Shown: positions 37,888-51,298, counted from the first letter of the stretch. The stretch: 64,000 bases of DNA from Patagioenas fasciata (GCF_037038585.1 NC_092525.1:20108867-20172866); one strand, 5' to 3'. Notes: a model not told the origin generated them from the sequence alone. A program made the numbers and translations.

Positions 37888-38559
37888 ATGGAGGAATTAT
37901 TTAGAGGGTTGAGTAATATTTCTGCAGCAACTTGGCATCTCGTGGTGTGTTTCCTTCTGGCCGTTTGCTTTAACTTAGCGCGGGATGTGCGTAAACTTGA
38001 CTTCCAAATAGAGGAAGAAGTTTTGCGGCAAAACAAACGCGCGGGCTTTTTGAGTGAACGCTCCTTCGCCCCCCCGCGTATCGACACTGAAAACAGTGTT
38101 GATGAAGAAGAAATAGAAAGAGAGGATGTGCGCTCTCTCATTGAAATGGAGACGTGTGCCGAGGGTGATCGGATATTGTTGAGTGGTAGTTCGGACGCTT
38201 CCCCACCCTCTACCGAGGGATCCGGTACTGGTGGCGCTGCGACCGGTCCGTGGGAGCCTCGGTGGGTTCGCTATAGCTGGCCGCTCCCTTCCCGACCGGC
38301 CGGTCCCGATTGCCCATCGCAGTCGAGACCGCGATCTGTCCCTAGCCGCGGTGCCCAGACGGTCCCTCCCCCGTACCGGCAACTCGGAGGGTCCGACCTC
38401 GGGAGTGCCGGCGACCGCCCCGGGACTGGCGGCGCGAAACGGGGCAGCCTGAAAGAGCCGCTAGAAATACATGTCCAGTACGGGCGTGACCCAAAAAACG
38501 GAGGCAAACTTCCCCCCGTAAAGCTTCTACCGCCAGTCCGCGCACCTCCTCCCGGCTGA
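37888..38559 (+). CDS. gag-like N-terminal frame of the endogenous retrovirus
   Basis: An open frame of 223 codons starts at an ATG in good context (GAGATGG) only 29 bases after the LTR. Residues 16-31 are hydrophobic and could be a membrane anchor, followed by a charged segment (about 32-90, rich in Glu) and a long Pro/Ser/Gly/Arg-rich part with PPPY at about residue 161, the classic late-domain motif of retroviral Gag. There is no Gly at position 2, so N-terminal myristoylation is not expected. No major homology region or zinc knuckle is present, because the frame stops at 38,557-38,559 before a capsid. Position and PPPY argue for Gag; the family is not recognised, and it could be a lineage-specific leader protein instead. 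Confidence 0.55.
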   Translation: MEELFRGLSNISAATWHLVVCFLLAVCFNLARDVRKLDFQIEEEVLRQNKRAGFLSERSFAPPRIDTENSVDEEEIEREDVRSLIEMETCAEGDRILLSGSSDASPPSTEGSGTGGAATGPWEPRWVRYSWPLPSRPAGPDCPSQSRPRSVPSRGAQTVPPPYRQLGGSDLGSAGDRPGTGGAKRGSLKEPLEIHVQYGRDPKNGGKLPPVKLLPPVRAPPPG

Positions 38560-39678
38560 CCCCCCCGCACCGTTCCTGGCATCCAAGTCCTGGTGGTGTG
38601 GGGCGGGGCAGCCCGACCTCGCGGGCGCTGGCAGGCAACCACCTTCCTCGGGTTGGCCGCCTCCCCCTCCTCGCTGCGAGCGGGTGCGGCCCCCCCCACT
38701 CTTTCAAACTAAAGAAAAAAAGCCGCGGCTTGGCACCAGCAACCCCGCCCTGGCTCAGTGCTCTCTCTGAGGTTCAGAGGCAGCTCGCATTAGGACCCGG
38801 CAATATGCCTCAGCACTGCTGCTTACTAAAAGTAGCTGCTAACATTACTTGCTATCAAAAAATTAACCGGCACTCCACTGCAGCTAAATGGGGCATGATG
38901 GAGGCCATTAATGATTTTGATAAAGAGTCAATAACAGGCAACGACTCGATAAAGACCTGCCCCCAAACAAAAGGTCCAAGAGATATTTTCTGCTCAGAAC
39001 CTTCTGAGCTAGTTCAACATGTTATTCCACAGAGGTAGTTTTAAGCACACACAGTGCAGGCTTGTGAATGAAACATTTTGACCCTAGATGAAAACAAAGG
39101 GGAAATGCAGGAAAGTGTTTGGGGACAGTCACTCTGGGTTTTGATCAGCTGTAGTATTGAATTGAACATCCTAGTCTGGTGTGTTTTCAGTCAGTGGATT
39201 TTGTTGGCTTCTTTACATGTTCTGTGCATGTTTTATCTGAAAATGTACTTTGCAGAGATCCTAGCTTCTTTTGGTCTCTCAAGTCTAGCAAAAAATTCAA
39301 ACTACTGTGAGGCTGTCATGTGTAACCAGATATTCTTCCTTGCTTATTGTCTCTATTGTGATTAAGGTCATGACAGCTTTGCATAATGGAGCATCCTCCA
39401 AATACCTGTCAACCAGCTAGCTATATCCATGAAACAGTATAGGTTTTTTGGACTGAGCTGTGGAAAATTAATTGAATAGCTGACCTACCCTATCACCCCA
39501 AAGAGAACTATTCCCTGTCTCCCTGCTTTGAACTGAGCACAGTTTCAAGAGTCACAAAACTATATTTAATCCAATCGCCAAAATTGGAGTCCTGGCTCAT
39601 GTTTGGTGGTAGATTTAACGATAAGACACATTGCGAGTGTCTTCAATAAGCTGTCAGGAGCAGGAAACCCTAAGCACA
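38560..39678. other. unassigned DNA between the gag-like frame and the 3' LTR remnant
   Basis: The first 150-200 bases are still GC- and CpG-rich like the gag region. After about 38,800 composition drops to host-like values. An open frame at 38,598-39,038 spans this change and has no recognisable retroviral motif. A 7-base perfect stem (AAGACAC/GTGTCTT, 39,623-39,643) with loop ATTGCGA precedes an AATAAG and the terminal remnant, reminiscent of the LTR hairpins. Rearranged provirus, captured host DNA and a second insertion are all possible. Confidence 0.4.
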
Positions 39679-39698
39679 GGGTGTGACATTCCGTGACA
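39679..39698 (+). repeat. terminal remnant of the 3' LTR
   Basis: GGGTG, three extra bases, then CATTCCGTGACA, which matches the right end of the 5' LTR, followed directly by the AAGGG duplication. Only about 20 bases are clearly homologous. Confidence 0.6.
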
Positions 39699-40985
39699 AA
39701 GGGTGAAGGGAAATAACTGAGGTTTGGAGGAGCTGAACATGTGTCAACTGGATTTCAGACTGCCAGGTATTTGAAGAGCGTCTTCAGATTCTGAGCCTGG
39801 AGAAAGTTACTATGTTTTCTTTAAGCGCTTTAACAGAATGGCAAATGATTCTTGAAGCAATCAGAACCTCATCTAGCACTGTGTTTGGTGGAGTTTTCCC
39901 CACTTCATTGCTATATCCCCAGCCGTATCACCCTCCCATTACTTTGGTAATAGAGATGAGGCTCTACTGGTCTGCATTTCACAATTTTTTCAGCCAACAA
40001 GCTAGAAGGAAACAAAACCCTTGAGAAGCAGCAGGGTCCAATTTTCGCTGTCGACAATGAGGCCTCTATTCTGTTCTCACTGAAATCTCTGGCAAAAGTC
40101 CCAGTGGTTAGATCTGGATTTCTCCCTCCTTAAAAAAATATTCTTCCTTTTGTGCTTTATCCTCTGCTTGTCAGCATCAGCTGATTATGAGCTCCTGCAC
40201 AGATGACATTTTATCTTCAGTAAGCAGGAAGGAGGCATGAATTAGGGCTTAGAAATAATGTTCAATAATTAGCCACAGAGGAAGGAAAACATCCAAAAGA
40301 AGTACACAGAAAGAATTGACTTACTTCATTTGACTGGGCTGGAAAGTTCAGCTGTAATGATAGTAGTTGAATTAATTATGATGATTTGGTGACAAGCTTG
40401 CTTGTCCCCAGATGAAGTATATTTTTTTTTAACCAAGATGAAGTAACTGCTGCTGTGTCAGAATCACAGATATCAGGTATTCCTTGCATACTGCACACTC
40501 ATAAAGGATGTCATGTGTGGTGGCCCAATTTGATCACAGGTTAACCCTTAAGCCAGGGTTTGGATAAGTCTGTGGAAAGCTTTGGTGTTTTCTTTAAACC
40601 CTTCTTTATTGTGATTAACTATGATGGACACAGTCTTAGACAATATGGTGGGTTGTGAACTCTGGCATTAAAAGGACAAATTCTTATATTGTAGCTGAAG
40701 CTGGGGGGTGTCCTGGGGCTGTGCCAAGAGTGGGACCCTGTCTCTAGTAGCGACTGCTGCCATGAATGCTGCTGATCTGGCATCATCATCTATCCCCACA
40801 CCTCTGTTACCTCAATTGCCTCTGCCCTGGCTGCAGCTTTAATGGCTGGCGGTGTTTGTGGGCATAGCTAATATGACACACATATTACACAGGATATGTA
40901 CCCTGTATGGCATTGAAGAACTTCTCGTGGCTGTTTCAGGGTGTAGTATTTAGATGGGCTCCAGCTTCAATTCTTCATGTCTCTC

Positions 40986-41045
40986 TTTTGTCATTCTATT
41001 ATTATTTTGTCATTCTATTTCTATTATTTTGTCATTCTGTTATTA
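40986..41045. repeat. three tandem copies of a TTTTGTCATTCTATTATTA unit
   Basis: Units of 19, 22 and 19 bases at 40,986-41,004, 41,005-41,026 and 41,027-41,045. The middle copy has a three-base insertion and the last one a T-to-G/A-type change in the ATTCTGTT part. Confidence 0.8.
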
Positions 41046-42774
41046 ATACTAACTTATTTTTGACATGCTGACCTTTCCTTATCTTTGTTGTCAGTGTTGC
41101 AAGAGAGAGGATCCACTGAAATTACTTTCCTGTGTGGTTATGAAAGCCATTGAGATCTATGAACATCATGATTTTTCTCTGGGAGCAGGTCTCAGTCTAT
41201 CAGGCTATCCCTGAAGAAATCTCCATCTCTTAACTTGGGACTTTGAGTTTTATCACTTCAGTGTTTGATAGTGCCTGTGGGACATATATGTCAAGAGGCA
41301 TCACATCTTGGAGGATGTTTCTTAATGACTATCATGAGCTGATGCATATAGGACTTTAGGAAGGAGGATCTTGAATTTGATGGGGATAACAAGGGCAGCT
41401 AATAAAATGAGCACAGCATTATCAAAGAGAAGTGTTCAGAAGGTACTTGTGCACTCATATCTGATACACTGAGCAGTTTCCCGAGCAATCGCAGATTTGG
41501 GGGGCTTTAAACTTCTCATTTTATTGCCACTGATATGCTGTAACTCAGTGCCAGCAGCTGCCAGCATAGCTGTCAGGCATAGATGTGAAGGCACGTGGCT
41601 GCTGATGGTCACAGGTGTCACATGAAGATACCATAATAAGAGCATGACTACTTTAGAGACACCTGCCTGCACCCAACATTTCTACTACTTTTCCTTAATT
41701 TTAGTTACTAATAAAAATGCATTTTTGCCATGTATCACTTTCTCTGCATATAAACCCTTTGTTATAATATTTTCCAAGTTTCCCTAATCAGTAAAATGCT
41801 CCTTATAGTTATTTAAACTTGGTGTCAGTTTTACAGACTGTGTACACAGTTCTGGTTCCTGGGACAAGGGAGCAAATCCTGTGCTGAGGCCTCTCCTGGA
41901 GAAGCCACACACAGCCTCTCTCTGACATGAGGCAGAGCTGCTTTGTGACCTCCATCTTCCTCTCACGCTTCTTCCATCTCACCTTTTTTTCCTAATCCGT
42001 ATTTTTCTTCTTTAACTTGGTTGCTTGCTTGGGAAATGTAAGGGTAAATCCAGATAGCTACTCTTTTCTGCCTCTGTTTTAAAATAACAAGAAGAGCTTT
42101 GACAGCTAAGAGCCTCAGTTGAGATGAAGTGGCTTAACCCATGGAGTGTGCAGTGGCTGCAAGTGACTCAACGGCATCTTGAACTCTTCCTATAGAGACT
42201 GTCACCCTAGGTGCTGATACATCAATGCCTCTTAATGTGCAATCTATTAGCATGTTTCACTGTAACAGTCTAATGAGTTGCAGTAATCCAGCCTGGAGGT
42301 CAGAGATGAAAGGCTTGCTGTTGAAGCTGCTTATTGAACTTGATTCCCCCATCTTTAGAAGGTCAGAAAACTCATCCACCAAGAGAACGACCTTTGCCAG
42401 GTCACAAAGACTGATGGGCAGGTTGGCCCGTGCAAGTCTGAATTCTGAAACTAGTCTTGGAAGCAGATAGGAATAGTTTCATATTTTCAATGAGACAAGG
42501 TTACTCTATCTTTGTTAGTTTAAAAGGCTAACATAGGAAATCCTGTGTCTTTTATGAGAAAATTGAATATAGAACATTTTCAGTTTAATATGCTGATAGA
42601 TTTGGACTGCAGTGCCTCATGGGACTCAATGGGATCATGTTTTTACATGTCTGCTCCAGTCCATGAGGCTGGCCTAGTGAAAAGGTGATAGAAAAAATGC
42701 AACAAAGAAAATGTCAATACTGAGACAATCTAATTAGCATTTTTTGCTTCTAAAAAAATTGCCGAAACAGAGAA

Positions 42775-42836
42775 TACAAAAAACGCCACAAACAAACAAA
42801 AAGCCCACAAACCAACCAACCAACACACCCCAAAAA
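42775..42836. repeat. A/C-rich simple repeat (CAAA and CCAA units)
   Basis: Degenerate CAAA and ACCA units, nearly free of G and T on the + strand. Confidence 0.65.
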
Positions 42837-45800
42837 GTTCTGGCAAAACTACAGCTTGCTCAGGCTTCCTGAGGCTTCAGAGATTCTGCTGCGAAGGTGC
42901 CTCATAAAGCTGTATGTGATTTGTAGAAAGGAAAGAGTTTATAAAAAGAAAAAAAAAGGGAATCTCTCTCTCTTATCCCCCCACAGGCGGGCTTCAAAGA
43001 TCCAAAACTAGCCATCTAGGAAACTTAAAGATCTTGCAGAATTCTCTCTTTTAGCATAAAGAATTTTTAAAAACCTTAGTATTGTGATATATTTTGACAG
43101 TAAAACATGGATTTGCACACTCTTCGTGGAACACAAAGGTGAAATGTCTGAGGTCCCTACAGGTGGCAGGTTTGAGCTTTTTACTCTTTCAAAGCCGATT
43201 AGATTTTGGCCGAAGAAGAAACAGAACCAACCTCTCCACCCCTCCTCATTTCATACATGCCATATAGCTGGGGGCTTGTTCCCTCTACCTCCTTTGATTT
43301 ACACTGTCACATGAACAAATCAAAGCCTACAATTTATTTATTGCAGTTAGCAGGAGTGTGCTACAGACTTAATTCAGGGTATGGACTCACATCCCTCCCT
43401 GGAGCAAAGCATAGTACTTAGTCATTTGCAAGCACTTGGAAGCACAGTGCTTCAGAGTTCCTGTAAACAAGAATAAATTCAAGGAAAATTTTGAATTACA
43501 TATGTAGTTTGAGTGAATACTTTGGAATCAGAGTAGCACACAGCAAGATGGATCTATCCATCATGGGCAGTTAGTGTAAAGCCTGTATTTGCTTTTCTTT
43601 ACTATCCACATAGATTCAATCAACATAGCAGTTCTGTCGTTTGCTAAATACATGGGCTCTGCTCTCTGGGACACCAGCTCATCAGTTACCAAGTGAGCAG
43701 CCTGTCAAAGGGCCTGCACAGATCATTTGTAACTGTCATGTACCCGGAGATCAGAATCTTCCCGGAGTCCGAACCTTTGATGGCTTGGAAACAGGCTCCC
43801 AGTACCTGGTACGGGCCTTGCTGGCTCTGAGGGAGGCTGCTGGACCTGGAAGCTAAGCGTGGAATTGGAGAGTTTGGGTCTTTTGAAGTTAGATGGTGGA
43901 CCCCAGCCTGAAGCACAGTAGTTTTAAATGTTTATATTAGTTTTCCATTGATATCTGAGGACACAGGCAATCACTTCAACTCACTGGTTTTGGAATTCTC
44001 TCTCTTGGATCTTGGTCTGCTGTGTTACTTTAGAAGAGCTGTGGGCAAGGCATGGAAATCATGTCACAAACTCGGGCTAAGGTCTAGGCAAACAAGTGCT
44101 AAGCAAGCTGCACGACCCAAACTGACCTGCTGCTCCAACTCCAGAGTGTTTTATCAAGCTCTTTCAGATGCCAGACAACTGCATCTGTTACAGGATGCAT
44201 TTTTCCATTGCTGGTTGGCTTTGTCAGTGTGTTTTTTTCCTTCCGTATTCCTGCTCTCTGGAAACCTGAGAACTTACATGTTTTCCTGAGTCTCTTTATG
44301 CCTTCAGTTGATTTGTTTTCTAGCCCTTAGTAAGTTCCTTAAGTATGGTCAGCATGATAATTTGTAATCATAATTGTTTTGGATCTTAAAAGGCTGCTTT
44401 GTGGGTGTCATGTGGTTTTTTGCTTCTGTTTCTTTGTTTTTTCCACAGTTTGGTGCTTTTAGCTCCTGCTGTGTTTCCTTGTATACTTGTACTTTTTTTT
44501 TAGTTCTCTGCAGTCAGGAGTTTCATAACGATGATGCTGCACAACAAACAGTTTTAATGTTATTTTACTCTCCTATATCCTAAAACCTGCTCTAGCATGT
44601 AGCATGTCTTTGATCCCTAATCTAGACTAATTGAGTTCTGTTTGATTTTCTGTCTTTTTAAGATTATTCTTTTTATTAAATGGGTAACTGATACAATTCC
44701 TGCTCCAGTGGAGTTAAATGTATAGTGGCTGCATATAGTCCTAAACCAGAATTTCCCTGGGACTTTATAGTAAGGCCAATAGCTATAGATTAAGTGCTTT
44801 TTAAGGACATGTTGAAATACTCCTGGTTATTTGGAGTACAGATTACCTGAATATTGTTGACACTATAGGGTTTATGAACTATAGTACTTCTTTGAGAACA
44901 TCTGTATTCTGTCACTGCAGTAATGCATGTCAATAAAAGAACTAGGGTGATCCAGGTAATTTCAGTCAGGTCTCTCTCTGTCTCCAAGTAGAGGGGAAAT
45001 TTTAGTGTCCCTTCTCGCTCCTGTGAGACTTCTGATAAACTTCACGTTCTTCTTCAAAAAATGATAATAAAATCTTTTTGTGTCTTGTAGATCTGTTGCT
45101 CATTAATTCATTTAAGGTTTGGGAAGTTGGTATCTAATTGCATTCTTCTGATTATTAAATATATGGAAAAGGTGATCTATGGCTGTGCTGCAGTAGGAAA
45201 ACGACCTTGTCTCTTGGTCCACCTGCTTACGTCCCTTTTCCAACTGAAAATTTTGCCTGGGCAGACCTTGAGACCTCAAGGTGTCTTGTGAACATAACAC
45301 AGCATCACCTCCAGCACAGTGGTCAAAAAGCCAAGTTTTTAATATATTTCTGTTGCTAGTGCTTAGGACAGCTGCAGCTTCATGAGTACGTCACTGCTGT
45401 CATGCTAAGCAGCAAATGAACTTACATAGCTGTACCAAGAATCCCAGCACACCCAGTACAGATGAGCTGAAAGCTCCTGTTTCCAAGGGAGACCCTGTCA
45501 CAGCCCAGCAGATCTCACTAATGCAAGACTGTTTCTGGCAATCAGATGGATAGTTCTTATCCTCACTTGTGCATCATTACATCTCAATAACTCTCCTAAG
45601 GACGAGAACTAGGTTTTTTCTATTTCACACCCTTGAAAGGCTTGGTGATGACTCTACATTTTTGCTTGCCCCTCGCTACCCTGATCACCTCAATTCAGAC
45701 TGAATTCCCCACATTCCTTTATAATTTATATTTCCCCATTTTAGTTTCCAATGAATTTGTCAACATCGTTCTTTGACTATGCTAGAATACTCATAATTGT

Positions 45801-48800
45801 GTGATTCTGTATCACTGAGTTGTTGCAGTGACATTTCCCACTTAGGAATGAAATGTCAGACTTCCAGTGTCTTTGCTTTTCATGGCTTAGGTCAAACCCT
45901 GCCTGAACGTTAACATACTTTCATGCATGTTAATTTTAGTTAATAGCTGTTCAGTAAAACAATGCATCCAGCTCAAGATATATGGCACAAATTAAGCTGA
46001 ACGCCCAAACAAATTCAGCAACAGACCCTGGCCTCGGTGGGCTCTTTAAGTCCAGTGTAACATGCATTTACATTGTTTTATTTCTCTCTCAAACTGTAAC
46101 TTGCTCCCTGTGGGGTTACATTGAGTTAGTTTCATTTTCACATTGTACTAGGACCACAATAGTCTTGCATTTAAATAGTCTCATTTCATTTTGATATCAT
46201 GATGTCATCTCCACAGAGGCGCATTGAGCCTGTCTGGAGAATTTAGTGATAACGCCAAGGCAGAGTCAAGCAGCTCTGCCCAAGCTAGCCAGTTGGTTAG
46301 ACACATTGCTGTGCTGCACAGTAAGCTCAGCTTCCATTTCTGAGCCCAGTCCTGTTCTCTGGACTGATAATGCAATGTATTTTTATATCCTTCAAGCCTT
46401 GTGCAGGAAGCATATGTGTATAGGAAATAAGGTCCTTGGGAAAGCTCATAGTTTTAGTCATGTGCAAGTCAGCAGGAGCTGAGGAAGGGCACAGGCAGGG
46501 CTGGTTCTCTTCTGTCACTGTTTCTGTGTGGCTATAGCCAGTGGAGAATTTTCTGTGATGTCTATTGATGACTAAAGGTGCAGGCTGGAAAATCCCATGG
46601 CGGGCAAGGAAGGGCGAGTCCATCCCCCAGGTGCCATGGAATGTGGGGACTCTGACCTACCACCTGGCTGTTCTGAAGCCAAGAGCAACTCGACATTAGT
46701 GAGCAGATGCCCAGAGTCCTCTGAGGAACACATACACACAGCTACAGCAGTGCCCTGGCTACTCCAAATACCATGGTAACACAAAGCACTTCCAGCTGTA
46801 AATGTCAACATCCTAATGGCGATCTCTGTACATCTGTCTGCAGTCTGCATTTCATAAACAACTCGCTATGTCCTGCCACTTGAGAATTTGTCCTAGACCA
46901 CCATGTCCTAGCTCAACATGAGCCACTTGGCGTAGGAGAGATCCAAGTTTCAACTGTTCATAGTGTCTCCGAGGCCCAGACACAGCTCTGGGACTTCACC
47001 CCACATCCTCAGCTCCAACAAGCATCTGCACTTCATGGCAGCAGCAGAACTGCTACTTTAGGTCAAGAGGGATTTTATTGATAGAGCTGCCATTAAGTCA
47101 GTCTAACACAGTCATGCAGTATTTGTGGCAAGATTAGACACATGGCAAATAAAGAGATTCTTGCTTCTTGGTGGAACATTCACTCAGAAGGGAAGCCTTA
47201 GTTTTAATGTGTAAGATTTCCAGGGACAAATTCAATTAGACTGTTTGACTCTTAAGGTGAATTCTTTATGGTTAGTGTTTTCTTCTTTTAATTATTTTGT
47301 TTCAAAATAAATGAGTTTTGCAGCTTTTGAGCTTGAGGGTTAGTTGTTTGGTTTTAATTCTCCCCAAAAGCAGTGAGACTACTTAGTGTGAACCTACAAA
47401 AGCAATTCTGTGAAGCTGCTGGATTTAGGCATTTCTATAATAGAATGGTGCAAGAATAAAACCATTTGTTAGAGCTACCTCTGGGATCTAGTGCCTATAT
47501 ACATTTGTCAAAGGGCACAATATTGAATGCTTCATTTTCCAAACACTAGGCTAAGATAAATTATATCTGGGTGTTGAGGCTTCCTTATATAAATCAGTGG
47601 CATATCAATAATAGGATTCAGCTTCCCTCTGAAAGTTTAAAGGAAATATGCTGGGATCCTTGTGGGAAATAGCAGGTTTCATTTCATGGACTTCTGGAAG
47701 GAGTATTGTCAGTGGAGCCGGCTTTTTAATCTGGCCAACAGACTAATGGGAAAACAAGCATAAGAAGACAAACTAGAAGGGGTTGGAACGATGTTTTGGA
47801 ACAAGTCTTTCTGACAAAGTGTTCAGGGCATTTGGAAGCCCACGCAGAACTGCTGGAAGTTCTTTAAGGTTACAGATGAAGAAATGAATGCCTTTTAAAG
47901 GTCAGATGAGACTTGGAAGTTAAACTGAATGGAGAAGGAAGACGAACAATATATGGAAGAGAATATTTGTTGCACTAGTCTTTGACTTGAGAGGCCTGGG
48001 GCCAAATCTTCTCCTAAGTGTTAAATCACCATTAGTTTGGTGGTTTGATTCCAAACTTCACTTTTCATGTCAGGCACAAGTGGAGTTCTGAAATCTGTTT
48101 GTTATGATTGACATTTTATATTGATTTTAAAGCACTTTTGCTCACTAACAAGGTCCTCAGTAACACTTTCATGGACTGTCTTTCAAGGTTGACTTTTCAC
48201 TTACGCTCTCCAAGGACTATCTGCAAATTTGCTGTGACATTCATATTCATCACAACCTGGAAACAGTTAAGGCTTGAGCTTTATGCCCCATGGCTTTGAG
48301 ATCATCATTCTGAGTCTGCTTTTTCCCCACTTTGAATTTAAAAGCCAATTTTGCAGTGGCTATTGTTCTCCCAGGACTTGCAACCCCCATACACAAGTAC
48401 CAGGTAGTGACCTATGAGAGCCGGGGATCACCAGAATCCTTGTTTATTCCTTACTCAGATACCTCAGACACAAAGATGAGTTGCATTCATTCTCTGTCTA
48501 CACTACACATCAGCAGTGGGTGCACAGTTCCTCCACTGGCTTTTGCTGCAGTGAGACGTCATACAAAGGTGTGATGAAAATGCTAAAAGGGAGAAATAAG
48601 CAAGTGGAAACGAAGAATTTCAATGAAGACTGAAAACACTTGACAGATTAACACATGTGCTGAAGTGTACAAACCATCCAGTAACACTAACGACAAAGCT
48701 TCATGAGCCCGTGTATTGGGTTCCCTTTTACTCCTTTAGGGACTATCAAAGAAGCAGATCTGCTTTCATACCCTTTAACCCCAGAGTGGAAGAATAAATA

Positions 48801-51185
48801 GTTCAGAGGCCAGGTACTATACCCAAGAGTCCTGGGTTAATGTCATTGCTTTGTCACAGGCTTCCTGTATAACCCAGGAAAATCGGTTCCTTTAGTTGTG
48901 TTCCAGTCCAGAGTAGAGAAGTGAAATAATTGCCTCTTTACCTCCAAAGAATATGAAAATACATGTGTCACAAACTGCAGAACTGATTGATGTTGACAAG
49001 AACCAAAGTGTGTTTGGTGGTATCATCATATTAGTCTCTTGCTATTTGCTTGCAACTTTTTGTTCTTGTTGATCAAAACAAGAGAAGGTAAAAATATTTT
49101 GGAAGGAAGATTCTGGGGCATTTAATCTTGAAATACTGCCATAGTCACTCCAGGAACCTCCTCTCTTAACTCATACTTGAAAAGGCTTTTCCCCCAGCAG
49201 CTCCATGCAGATATTCGGGCTGGACTCAGATTCCTCAAGGCTGTGTTTCATTGTAAATTAATTTTTTACCTGTAGCTGTCTGCCATGTAATGTGAATTAA
49301 TGCTACCCTTCAGTGACTCTACTTTTCTTTATACTCTCCGGGGTTTAGTGGCTTATAGGATTATAGAGTCGAATTCAGCTAAGAAAATGAGAGTGAGAAA
49401 GCACACTTTTGCTAATACTGAGAAATGTTTATACATCTACATATTTCTGCTTCTTTTACAGTAAACATTGTTTTATTCATGCTTAGTATAATATTTTCCT
49501 GGGTAATAATTCATACAATATGAGGCATCTCCCTTTTGTATTTAATTATATTTATATTATTTGTTTACTGATAGCAAATACTTTCACAGATGAAAGCAGA
49601 TAAGAGGAATAGATGAATCAGTCATGGATGATAGGAAAAACGTGTGTTAGCAACAATCTGCTGTTTTTTAACAACTGCGGCAAGCAAGAACTTAATTTCT
49701 CATTACACTTACTACTGTTACTGTACAAGAATACAGTATAGCAAACAGGACTTACCTTTGCCTCCAGAAAGGTTCAGAAAGACCAGAGCTATGAGAGCAG
49801 CTGGAAGGTCAGACATGGAGAGGAAAGGTTGTATTATCCTCTGCAAGACTCACCAGTGCCCAGAAATGCAACCTGCAGTCCCAGGGTGGGCAAATATGCC
49901 TGAAGACATCTGTAGAGTCAGACTTCCGAACAAATGTTGTTGTGAAATATAGTGTTCACACCATAAGAAAGCTGATCTTTTTACAGATTTTTAAAATCTT
50001 GGCCATTGCAGCTTCTCTTTAATACGTTAACCTATCAAATCTGTAGGCTTCATGGAAATTACATGGGGATCAATCTCTCTGCTCAGGCCCATCTCCATTT
50101 TTGAATCCTTAATATTAATTCCTGTTGTGTTTTTATACGTGTTACCTTTGCAGCTATAAAAGCTTAAGTACCCTTCTTTTTTTATATGATGCTAAATTAG
50201 GGAGAAATGTATTGCATCAGTTAGGAACCATTGGCCTAGAATCTTAGCTATTATTCCAAATATTTTAAAGAGTTGCAGGAAAAGCACAGGATACAGAAGT
50301 ACCACTGATAGCTATCAAAGTTAATTTACTAGTCAGATTTATAAATCAATCTAAGGGACCAGATGTAGCATTTGTGTAATCGGGTACAAGATGCTGCAGT
50401 TACAAAGCAACATAAAGAAATTTGGTGACAAATAAAACCAGAAAGTTTGCTGTGCAGATCGCTAGTCCATACCACATCTGGTACATGTCACTAGCTATCA
50501 ATAAATACTTTGTTGTGAAGGTTCCCGCAGTCAGCCCCTGGCAGAGCCGTATTCACATGCAGGAGGTAGCACATGAACTACTTTCAGATAATTTGTACTG
50601 ATTTTCTGTCCCTGTTTTACATTTACTTTTCAAAATTGTGATTTCCATTCATTTTCAAAATTTTTACACTTGAAATATCTAAGTATATAAGTATATCTAG
50701 TCATGTAAGCATCATTGTTATAGCATATTTGACTTTAATGGACATGTTATAGCCTGTAAAGCCCTTACACACCTGTAATTTGCTGTATAAATCCATCATG
50801 TACAATTGTTTAATATAAATCTCGTAAGGAAAGATTCCTGCTTCACTAAAGCCAGTGGCAAACTGTCACCAAATGTACATTTCCTCCAACTTAAAGGCCA
50901 CAATTCAGAAAACATTTGAGAGATTTTTCTAAGACTGACTGTTGTGCCGAAGGGGTTTTACTGTGGTAGGCAACAGTTCAGGAGTCTCTTATTCATCCCA
51001 GAACACGTTCCAACTGTTGGTGAACTGCTTGCTGGTTACTATTATTTTAAAAGGGGAGCCCTAGAAATTGGCCAGCTTCTGTTTCTGTGTCTGTCATCCA
51101 CATGTGCATCAGCATCTAGGCTGCAAAGCAGTCTTGAAATATGTTCTTATTTTACACATCCTAGGCTATAGTTTGTATTTCAATA

Positions 51186-51298
51186 GACAGAATCATTTTG
51201 GTTGGAAGAGACCCTCAAGCTCATCGAGCCCAACCATTAACCCAACACTGTCACTAAACTACGTCCCTAAGAACCTCATCTAGACATCTTTTAAACAC
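51186..51298 (-). mobile_element. CR1 LINE 3' end, short and diverged
   Basis: On the minus strand this is the conserved CR1 3' UTR: reverse complement of TTGGTTGGAAGAGACCCTCAA, then the tract equivalent to CTCGATGAGCTTGAGGGTCT, ending near an ATTCTG tail. Only about 110 bases remain. Confidence 0.8.

Larger units (their letters stand above)
36670..39698 (+). mobile_element. defective endogenous retrovirus (5' LTR, gag-like frame, 3' end remnant)
   Basis: The insertion begins TGTGGCAGAATGCA and ends with CATTCCGTGACA. The latter is identical over 12 bases to the end of the 5' LTR at 37,847-37,858. Host DNA on both sides carries the same five bases AAGGG (36,665-36,669 and 39,699-39,703), as expected for a retroviral target duplication. 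Between lie a complete LTR, a primer-binding-site-like sequence, a gag-like frame and about 1.1 kb that I cannot assign. Most of gag, pol, env and nearly all of the 3' LTR are missing. CpG-rich internal sequence suggests limited methylation decay, so the insertion may not be very old. It is transcriptionally in the same direction as OMA1. Confidence 0.75.
39704..51185. other. non-coding DNA between the retrovirus and the CR1 at 51.2 kb
   Basis: About 11.5 kb of AT-rich sequence. I recognise no exon, RNA gene or clear transposon apart from the small tandem and simple repeats at 40,986-41,045 and 42,775-42,836. The open frames are short and lack motifs. Confidence 0.45.
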
